This document shows, in pieces, positions 1 to 7,800 of a stretch of DNA of 34,958 nt. Source of the stretch: a virus; IMG/VR virus record IMGVR_UViG_3300032665_000113, positions 1-34,958 of that record. The stretch is one strand, 5' to 3'. Each line of letters opens with the position of its first letter. The first letter of the stretch is position 1. The notes beneath the pieces are model-generated. The model was not told the origin of the DNA and did no database searches. It saw only the letters and a list, made by a program, of their open reading frames with translations. A program made the position numbers and the translations under genes.

Positions 1-168
1 ACATCCACATTTGGCGGAGGTCAATCTTCTGGAAGTTGGCAAACTCTAATTACTGCAAATGTTGGCGATACGGTAATTGCTACCATTTACCCATATGCCG
101 GATCTTCTGTTCTAACGCCTGCTAATAATAGCTCTACATGCCAACTTAATTTCTCGCTCGTCGGTTAA
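1..168 (+). CDS. 3' end of a virion structural protein (partial)
   Basis: Frame 1 is open from the window edge to TAA at 166-168 and gives 55 residues with no start inside the window. The peptide is rich in Gly, Ser, Thr and Asn and is beta-prone, with a segment reading ANVGDTVIATIYPYAG, like the C-terminal beta-sandwich of a fibre, adhesin or decoration protein. The next gene begins nine bases after the stop, and the stop region (TTAAGGAACGTAAATG) supplies that gene's AAGGA ribosome-binding site, so the two are co-transcribed. Its place just before a head-completion gene fits a virion role. I do not recognise the family. Confidence 0.6.
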   Translation, partial: TSTFGGGQSSGSWQTLITANVGDTVIATIYPYAGSSVLTPANNSSTCQLNFSLVG

Positions 169-177
169 GGAACGTAA

Positions 178-879
178 ATGAGCACCGATATGGTCTTCTA
201 CGTTTACGAGCATTGGCGATTAGATCGCGATGAATGCTTTTACGTAGGTAAGGGCCATGGTAAGCGCGCTTATTCTATTAAAAACAGAAATCAGCATTGG
301 AACAATATTGTTTTAAAGCTGGAGCGCATCGGATCGGGATACGAAATTAGGTTAGTTGCTACAGGGCTTTCCGAACAAGACGCCTTTTCGCTTGAAAAGG
401 AAAGAATTTCTTTTTGGCGAGATCTTGTAGATTTAGCTAATATCTGCGATGGCGGAGAAGGCGTATCTGGATTAAAGCATTCTGAAGAAACTAAAAAACT
501 TTGGAGTGAAAAAAGAAAAGGGTGTCCTGTTTCTATTGAGGGGCGAATTAAACGTAGCAAAACTATGAAGGGTGTTCCAAAATCTAAGGAACATGCGGCC
601 AAAGCTGGAGCGGCCGGTGGTTTTGCCCGAAAAGGTATGAAACATAGCGAAGAACACAAAAAAGCAATTGGTTCTTCTTTGTTAAACAGTGAAAAATTTA
701 AATCAGCCAATAAAGCTAGAAGAAAAACAATTATATGTTTAAATTCAGGACAGATATTTAGTGGGTTAGATGAAGCAGCAATAGCAAATAATGTTTCAAG
801 ATATGCCGTCCATGATTGTTGCTCTGGAAGAACAAAGCATACAAAAGATGGCTTAGTCTTTAAATACGAGGACGCATAA
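178..879 (+). CDS. GIY-YIG homing endonuclease with NUMOD repeats
   Basis: A probable free-standing homing endonuclease of 233 aa that would nick or cut DNA to spread its own gene. The N-terminal GIY-YIG nuclease is seen as FYVYE (7-11) and FYVGKG (21-26), the YVG form common in phages, followed by Arg30 and the ERISFW segment (75-80) with the expected acidic residue. Residues about 96-170 carry repeated NUMOD3-like DNA-binding elements (GLKHSEETKK, then GVPKSKEHA, then GMKHSEEHKK). Residues about 183-230 (IICLNSGQIFSGLDEAA..) look like a NUMOD1 helix-turn-helix. It sits between structural genes. Its TAA overlaps the next ATG by one base (TAATG), and a GAGGA ribosome site for that gene lies inside its 3' end. 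The domain order is read by eye, but the motifs are distinctive. Confidence 0.88.
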   Translation: MSTDMVFYVYEHWRLDRDECFYVGKGHGKRAYSIKNRNQHWNNIVLKLERIGSGYEIRLVATGLSEQDAFSLEKERISFWRDLVDLANICDGGEGVSGLKHSEETKKLWSEKRKGCPVSIEGRIKRSKTMKGVPKSKEHAAKAGAAGGFARKGMKHSEEHKKAIGSSLLNSEKFKSANKARRKTIICLNSGQIFSGLDEAAIANNVSRYAVHDCCSGRTKHTKDGLVFKYEDA

Positions 880-1565
880 TGGCAACCTCAAACACTTACT
901 CTTTCAACCCTGATCTTGGCAGCATTACCTTATATGCTTTTAATTTAGTAGGCATCCGAAATACTGCTTTATTGCAAGAACATCTCGACTCTGCTCGCAT
1001 GGCGACAAACATGATTTTGTCGCGCTGGAGCTCTGAAGGCGTTAACACATGGGCTGTTGATCTTGTGACTGTGCCTCTTGTTCAAGGGCAGTCAACCTAC
1101 CCTGTAGATAGCAATACGATCGTGATGCTGGATACTTATATCACCGTCGTCAATGGCGGCGTGTCGACTGATCGTATCATCCTTCCGATCTCAAGGACGG
1201 AATATGCGTCATATCCAAATAAGCAGCAGCAAGGCTTCCCGACGACGTTCTGGATGGACCGCTTGCTTAATCCGACGGTTACAATCTGGCCTGTCCCAGA
1301 TGGTAATGAAGCTTATCTGAAGTATTACCGCCTGATACAATTGCAGGACGCCAATCTTGCCGGTAATCAGCAATTAGATATTCCGTATTACTTTTTGGAC
1401 GCTATGGCCTATGCTTTGGCGCTCCGTTTGGCTCAGATATGGGCCCCTGATAAGGTGGCGATGCTGAAGCCATTTGCTGACGAAAGCTACCAGATTGCTG
1501 TTGCGCAGAATATCGAAACTTCTGCTTTCTATGTGTCGCCTACGATCTCTAGCTATTTCAGATAA
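879..1565 (+). CDS. P22 gp4-like packaged-DNA stabilisation / head-completion protein
   Basis: A 228-aa protein resembling the gp4 (tail accessory factor) family of podoviruses, which binds below the portal, seals the packaged DNA and connects the head to the tail. The helical N-terminus has the family pattern of a short loop, an LYAFNLVGI stretch, a long helix with ARMATNMILSRWSSEG, then a Trp-containing turn before beta strands with LVQGQSTYPVD. The C-terminal half has a helical block (YFLDAMAYALALRLA) typical of adaptor folds. It is longer than P22 gp4 (about 166 aa), as in many environmental phages. The start overlaps the endonuclease stop as TAATG, with GAGGA just upstream. A second adaptor-type protein lies at 16443. 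Assignment is by remembered family resemblance, not by search. Confidence 0.75.
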   Translation: MATSNTYSFNPDLGSITLYAFNLVGIRNTALLQEHLDSARMATNMILSRWSSEGVNTWAVDLVTVPLVQGQSTYPVDSNTIVMLDTYITVVNGGVSTDRIILPISRTEYASYPNKQQQGFPTTFWMDRLLNPTVTIWPVPDGNEAYLKYYRLIQLQDANLAGNQQLDIPYYFLDAMAYALALRLAQIWAPDKVAMLKPFADESYQIAVAQNIETSAFYVSPTISSYFR

Positions 1566-1575
1566 GGAGGCGTAA

Positions 1576-2205
1576 GTGGGATACGCTTCTAAATCGGGAC
1601 GGGCGAGGACATCTGCCAGTAACCCGCAGGCGTTTGGCGTTTGCGATCGCTGCGGCATTTGGACAAACCATAATAGATTATCCTGGCAATATGACTGGCG
1701 TGGCGCTAGTCTGATGAATATTCGCGTTCTTGTCTGTGACCGATGCCTTGATACGCCACAGCAACAGCTTCGAGCAATTATCGTCCCAGCCGATCCTACA
1801 GCTATTGAGCAGCCAAGAACTGAGCCATTTGTCTACGACGAGACCAATAACCGTTACACAAGCGGCCAGAATACGATAGACCCCAATACGGGTATTCCTA
1901 TTATTGGCGGCGATAATCGTATTACGCAAGACAGCCAAGATCGCGTTACTCAACAGACTGGCGAAGCTCCAGGCGGATTAAATCAGCTACCTGGCACCGA
2001 TTGGGCTGTTCCTGCTGTTATCTATAATAATACTGAGATAGGTTTGCCCTATAATACAGGCGTTGTCCCGTTTACTGGCCCTCTTTCTCCGCCGTATAAT
2101 TTTGTCGATCAGTGGAACAACCAATGGCAATTTGGTATGAGAACTGGATCATACTGGTCTAATACCACAAGTGCTTTTGTGACATGGACGTCGAACATTC
2201 TGTAA
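1576..2205 (+). CDS. Zinc-ribbon virion-region protein of unknown function
   Basis: A 209-aa protein with two CxxC knuckles, C23-x2-C26 (VCDRCGIW) and C54-x2-C57 (VCDRCLDTPQ), separated by 27 residues, which should bind one zinc ion. The WQYDW..GASLMNIRVLVC segment between them and the PQQQLR stretch after the second knuckle recur in phage proteins found near tail-fibre genes; no function is established that I know of. The C-terminal two thirds is Asn-, Gly- and Pro-rich with tandem aromatic residues and looks structural. Translation starts at GTG 1576, chosen because an excellent AAGGAGG lies six bases upstream and overlaps the preceding gene's stop. It lies between an adaptor and fibre genes, so it is probably a minor virion component or assembly factor. 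Confidence 0.65.
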   Translation: MGYASKSGRARTSASNPQAFGVCDRCGIWTNHNRLSWQYDWRGASLMNIRVLVCDRCLDTPQQQLRAIIVPADPTAIEQPRTEPFVYDETNNRYTSGQNTIDPNTGIPIIGGDNRITQDSQDRVTQQTGEAPGGLNQLPGTDWAVPAVIYNNTEIGLPYNTGVVPFTGPLSPPYNFVDQWNNQWQFGMRTGSYWSNTTSAFVTWTSNIL

Positions 2206-2265
2206 CCTATGAATAGTCGAAGAAATAGGGTAAAATTACACTCAAATATGTGGTAAGAGGAATAT

Positions 2266-3135
2266 ATGGCAACCGTCCCCTATACATTCGCAAATACCCC
2301 AGGCGGCGCGTCAATTCCACTTGCTGAGTTGGATGCCAACTTTGCGGCCATTGGCGTTCAAACAGGACCCACAGGGCCTACAGGACCAGTTGGGCCGCAA
2401 GGTGCTCCTTCTAATGTTACGGGGCCTACGGGATACACTGGGGCTATAGGGGCTACAGGCGCAACTGGACCAACTGGCCCAAATGGCACATCTAGTGTTT
2501 TATTTAATTATAATTCAAATACATCAAACACAAATGTAAGTATTTATCCTGGTGACGGTAATATTTGTTGGAATAATTCTGCCCAAATATCTTCGACGGC
2601 ATTAACCATCTCTAGCAGAGATACCAATGGTGCCGATATTGACTTATTTTTATCAAGTTTAGCTTCAGGTCAACAAATTGTAATCCAACAACAAACCAGC
2701 AGTTCAAATTATCAAACATTTCAAATTACATCTGCGCCAACAGAGGTAAACCCAGGAACATTAACATCGTATTGGGCATTTCCTGTTTCTCTGGTTAATA
2801 GTGGTGGAACAGGGACGTCTAATTTTGCTAATGCTTTACCAATATTTATCGCTATTACCACGTTGCAACCCGGCCCAACCGGGCCAACCGGGCCCGCCGG
2901 GGCTGCTGGGTTAAGCTCTTACATGGAGCAATTAAATATATCGACTACAAATATATTGCCGCCATTAACTAATTCATATGTGACGGGGTCGTTTATTATG
3001 TTTGTAAATGGCCAAGGGTTTGTTCCCACAGGAGCAACTCCCCCGTTTTCTGTATCTGGAACGGCGATTACTTGGCTTTCGACGGTATGGAGTGTTAATC
3101 CTGGCGACTTAGTCGTCGTTATCTATACATATTAG
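2266..3135 (+). CDS. Short collagen-like tail fibre protein
   Basis: A 289-aa fibre protein. Residues 1-32 ([20 protein letters not shown]) match the common N-terminal attachment segment of phage fibres. Residues about 34-75 are a collagen-like Gly-X-Y run ([20 protein letters not shown]) broken once by APSNVTG. Residues about 76-200 form a beta-rich globular module (CWNNSAQIS.., [13 protein letters not shown]) that is clearly related to one inside the giant fibre at 4801. A second short Gly-Pro-Thr run follows near residue 205, then an 80-residue C-terminal domain ending [13 protein letters not shown]. Collagen runs typically trimerise. The ribosome site is AGAGGAA. It probably works with the giant fibre in host attachment. 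Confidence 0.8.
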   Translation: MATVPYTFANTPGGASIPLAELDANFAAIGVQTGPTGPTGPVGPQGAPSNVTGPTGYTGAIGATGATGPTGPNGTSSVLFNYNSNTSNTNVSIYPGDGNICWNNSAQISSTALTISSRDTNGADIDLFLSSLASGQQIVIQQQTSSSNYQTFQITSAPTEVNPGTLTSYWAFPVSLVNSGGTGTSNFANALPIFIAITTLQPGPTGPTGPAGAAGLSSYMEQLNISTTNILPPLTNSYVTGSFIMFVNGQGFVPTGATPPFSVSGTAITWLSTVWSVNPGDLVVVIYTY

Positions 3136-3146
3136 TAAGGTGGGCT

Positions 3147-4754
3147 ATGCGGATAATTGTTTTTTTTAGTTCTCTGTTACTTTCTCTTCCTGCTTTAGCT
3201 CAAAGCTACAGCACGATGGCTTGGGGAATTGATAAATCTGTCAGTCCGTATGGGTTTGGATATAACATCAATGGAACTTGGTATAATTTGGGGACTATAT
3301 CTTCTACCGGAACGTGGGTCATTCCTGTTGGAAATATAACCAACGGAGGACTTCCTATTTTATCTTCTGCTAATATATGGGCTGGCGCGCAAACTTTTTC
3401 TGTGGCTCCAAAATTCTCATCTATGACGGGTTACATGTATTGTAACGGGGCTGCTCCATGCACGGCTTCCACAAGCGTCCCTGCGGCTAATGTGTCGTTT
3501 ACTCAGTCTGGCACTGGAGCTGTGAGCACCAATATTAATGCCTTATTGCAAGCTGGCGCTCTTACGGGAGAGCAATTTGGTGTTGTTTGCGATGGCGTAA
3601 CTAATAATACCACCTCATTGAATAATTTAATTAGCGCTGCGCGAGCTGCTGGAAAACCCGCGATTATTCCTCCTGGCATATGTAAAACAGATATGATTGA
3701 TTTGGGTCTTTCCGCAGGTCAGCAAGTATCTATTTACGGATATGGCACAAATGCGGCAGGGACGACTTTAGATAAAATTACTTCGGATGGAAATCCAATT
3801 ATTAAAGCTAACACATCTACTACAACGACGTTTTTCCCTTATTTAACAATATCTGGAATTAAGCTTGATGGTATTTCCGGAAACACGCCTGATGCTTTGC
3901 AATTGTATAATGTTGTTTTTGGTAACTTTCAAAATATAACTGTTGTGAACTCCATTCATGGCGTAGGCGTGTATGGAGGTAATACAAATTCATTTAATAA
4001 TCTTACAGCAACCAGTAACACAATAGGATTTTATGCCACACAATATGTTAGTCCGGCACCTTTTACTTACCCTCCTAATTTAATAACCCTTAATAATCCA
4101 ATATTATCTAATAACTCATACAGAGGATGTTATTATGAGTTGGGGTCTGGGTTTTTCATAAATAACGCTGATATAGAAGGAAACGGAAATGCTGGAAATG
4201 CTAATACAGGCGGATGTTATATAAATGGTGTAGCTTCAACTATTGGGGGGCTTGGAGGTATTGGTGCTATTATTAAAGGTTCTTGGTTTGAAACTAACGC
4301 AGGGGGCAATTCTGTGTGGTTGAATGGTGGGCACAATGAAATAGACGGAACTCTTTTTATCGCTAATGGCTCATCTACAGATGACATTAAAATTAGTCTA
4401 GGAACTTACACTATTTCAAATTCAAACTTTGTTGGGATCAAAAGTGGTTACAGCATTAATGAGACGGTAGCTGCCAGTTATGGTAATTTCATTTATAATA
4501 CCTCTTATGTTTCTGCTACTTATGATCCAAAGAAAACATCGTTCTTTTCTGGGTCAAAATCAACCATATCAGCATTTCAGTTGACTCCTTATACTGTCGG
4601 CGCATTGCCAACGTGTAACGTAGGAACAACGAACTCCCTATATGCTGTCTCAGATTCAGCCATTGTTCCGACATATAACGGAGCTTTGGGGGCTGGCGGC
4701 GGAACAAATGTTAGCCCTGTTTTTTGCGATGGAACGGGATGGAAATTCCATTAA
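3147..4754 (+). CDS. Tail spike-like beta-helix protein with Sec signal peptide
   Basis: A 535-aa protein beginning with a near-ideal signal peptide: R2, a hydrophobic core at 3-14, and a predicted cleavage after PALA (A18). This is odd for a virion protein made in the cytoplasm. Residues 19-140 carry a repeated WNLG/WVI-type N-terminal domain. From about residue 143 the QFGVVCDGVTNNTTSL segment is the classic entry of pectate-lyase-like right-handed beta-helix proteins, followed by many short Asn/Gly-rich rungs up to about residue 450. A separate C-terminal domain ends VFCDGTGWKFH. Beta-helix spikes bind or depolymerise surface polysaccharide; no catalytic residues can be named here. It has its own AAGGTG ribosome site and lies between the two collagen-like fibre genes. 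Confidence 0.75.
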   Translation: MRIIVFFSSLLLSLPALAQSYSTMAWGIDKSVSPYGFGYNINGTWYNLGTISSTGTWVIPVGNITNGGLPILSSANIWAGAQTFSVAPKFSSMTGYMYCNGAAPCTASTSVPAANVSFTQSGTGAVSTNINALLQAGALTGEQFGVVCDGVTNNTTSLNNLISAARAAGKPAIIPPGICKTDMIDLGLSAGQQVSIYGYGTNAAGTTLDKITSDGNPIIKANTSTTTTFFPYLTISGIKLDGISGNTPDALQLYNVVFGNFQNITVVNSIHGVGVYGGNTNSFNNLTATSNTIGFYATQYVSPAPFTYPPNLITLNNPILSNNSYRGCYYELGSGFFINNADIEGNGNAGNANTGGCYINGVASTIGGLGGIGAIIKGSWFETNAGGNSVWLNGGHNEIDGTLFIANGSSTDDIKISLGTYTISNSNFVGIKSGYSINETVAASYGNFIYNTSYVSATYDPKKTSFFSGSKSTISAFQLTPYTVGALPTCNVGTTNSLYAVSDSAIVPTYNGALGAGGGTNVSPVFCDGTGWKFH

Positions 4755-4800
4755 GTAAAATATAGTGATATGGTAAAAAAACTTTAATAGGAAAGATTGT

Positions 4801-7800
4801 ATGTCTAACGTCCAGATCCCAAATCTTCCTGTTGCTATTTCTCTTAATGGCACAGAAGAACTTGAAGCAGTTCAGGCTGGGACGTCTGTTCGCGTTACTT
4901 CTTTGCAAATTGCTGGGTTGGCACCAGGCCCAACTGGCGCTCCTGGTCCATTTGGACCAACCGGACCTACTGGATATACGGGGTATACAGGGCCAGGAAT
5001 AACAGGTCCTCAAGGCCCAACAGGCCGAACTGGTCCAACAGGATATACAGGTTATACGGGCTATACCGGTGATACAGGTGCGCCATCTTTTGTAACTGGC
5101 CCGACTGGGTATACCGGTTATACTGGTCCCACAGGATATACTGGTTCACCTGGAACTAGCATAATTTATCAAGGCACAGTTGCAAACTCGACATTATTGC
5201 CACCTCAACCGCAGCCTGTTGGTTACGCTTATGTTGCGCAAGATACGGGTCATCTTTGGATATCTACTGGTAGTGTATGGTCTGATGCTGGCCCTGTTGT
5301 AACCAACTATACCGGTGCCACTGGCTATACAGGTTATACGGGATATACTGGACCCACTGGGTATACCGGCTATACAGGAAGCATTGGCGCAACTGGCTAT
5401 ACTGGTCCAACAGGTTATACAGGCCCAACTGGCTATACAGGTCCCACCGGATTTACTGGTTATACAGGATTTACCGGTCCAACTGGGTATACTGGAGATA
5501 CAGGTCCTACTGGTTACACAGGTTATACAGGCGCAGCTTCGACTGTAACAGGTCCAACTGGTTATACTGGATATACTGGATATACAGGATACACTGGTGA
5601 TACTGGGCCAACTGGATATACCGGATATACGGGATATACAGGATATACTGGTGATACCGGTCCGACTGGTTATACTGGGTATACGGGTGAAACTGGTCCA
5701 ACAGGTTATACTGGGTATACAGGAGAAACCGGTCCCGCTTCTGACGTTACGGGCCCAACAGGTTATACGGGTTACACTGGTTATACTGGCTACACAGGCG
5801 CTGCTTCTGATGTAACTGGTCCGACTGGTTACACAGGATATACTGGATACACCGGAGACTTCGGTCCCACTGGTTATACTGGTTATACTGGGGAAACCGG
5901 CCCAACGGGTTATACTGGATATACAGGTGAAACTGGCCCTACTGGTTACACAGGATATACGGGATACACTGGGGACACAGGCGCTCCGTCTGATGTCACA
6001 GGACCAACTGGTTATACTGGTTATACTGGCCCAACAGGCTACACAGGCGATACAGGCGCTCCTTCTGATGTTACAGGGCCAACTGGCTATACTGGCTATA
6101 CAGGTATGGCTGGTAGTGGGATTCAATATCTTGGCACTGTTAATGGATTCACAAACTTACCTGGATATCCTAGTTCATATCTAGGGGCTCAAGGCGATGC
6201 TTATGTAGATACTGTTACTCAAGATCTTTGGGTTTGGAACGGACTTACTTGGGTAAATAACGGTCCTTTTGCTTCAATTACAGGACCCACTGGCCAAACT
6301 GGCCCAACAGGGTATACGGGCGATATCGGACCTACTGGCTATACTGGATACACTGGAGATATCGGACCAACTGGTTATACCGGTTATACGGGTGACACAG
6401 GTCCAACAGGATATACTGGATATACAGGCGATATTGGTCCAACAGGTTATACTGGTTATACCGGGGCAACCGGCCCAACTGGATATACAGGATCAATTGG
6501 ACCAGCCGGTTCTTCTGCTACATCTTTTGGCTATATTGCTAATACGACTATCCAGTCTGGAGATCCTGGGACTGGTGACGTTCTATGGAACAACACAGCT
6601 CAGATTTCTGCTACATCTATTAATGTAAGCACAACTGATGGGGCGAGCGCGGATATTAGCGTTTATCTGTCTCTCTTGCAGCAAGGGCAGACGCTTGTCC
6701 TTCAAGATTCAGCCGTTGCAACATCTTGGCAAGCATTTACTGTTTCTGCTGCTACGACGGATAATACGACATATTGGACGATTCCGGTTACTTATGTAAG
6801 TAGCAGCGGGGCCGCAACAACTAACTTTGCCAATGCTACATCTTTAATTTTTGCTGTCGCTAGTGGCGCAATTGGCCCTCAAGGACCGCAGGGTGTAACT
6901 GGTGCAACCGGAGATACTGGCCCAACTGGCTATACTGGTTATACAGGTATTCAAGGCATTCAGGGTAATGTTGGCCCAACTGGTTATACGGGATATACGG
7001 GCCCGCAAGGAAATGCTGGCACTGTTGGAGATACCGGACCTACTGGATATACAGGTTATACTGGGTATACTGGAGATACAGGTCCTACTGGTTACACAGG
7101 TTATACAGGCGCAGCTTCTACTGTAACTGGCCCAACTGGCTATACAGGCTATACAGGTGCGCAAGGTGCAACTGGCTATACAGGCTACACAGGCGTAGGC
7201 GACACTGGTCCAACTGGTTACACTGGCCCACAAGGAGCCACTGGCTATACCGGGTATACTGGCGATCAAGGCGCTACTGGTTATACAGGCTACACTGGTC
7301 CAACTGGGTATACTGGCTATACGGGTTATACGGGCGATACAGGACCGCAAGGTGCTACAGGTTATACTGGTTATACGGGAGCTGCGTCTAACGTAACCGG
7401 CCCAACAGGCTACACGGGCTACACTGGCCCTCAAGGTGGCGGCATTGTTTATAAAGGCACTGTAACTGATTCCACTCAGTTAACAGTTGTTGACCCAACG
7501 CCTTCTGTTGGCGATGCTTATATCACGCTTGATAACCAGCATCTTTGGGTATGGAATGGCGTTAGCTGGGTAGATAACGGCGCAATTACAACAACTGGCC
7601 CAACTGGCGCTACTGGTTATACGGGGCCAACTGGTTATACGGGATATACAGGTTATACGGGCTACACAGGATACACTGGTGCTGCTTCTACTGTAACAGG
7701 CCCAACAGGCTACACTGGTTATACAGGGCCAATTGGTGCAACAGGTTATACCGGTTATACGGGCGATACAGGTTATACGGGCCCTCAAGGGGCCACTGGC

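Noticed and set aside
5194-6126. Long minus-strand open frame (310 codons) and others like it at 6844-7434, 7480-8088 and 8452-8997
   Set aside because: They are the complement of the Gly-Tyr-Thr repeats; their Ser/Thr/Ile/Cys monotony follows from the repeat and they have no start signals.
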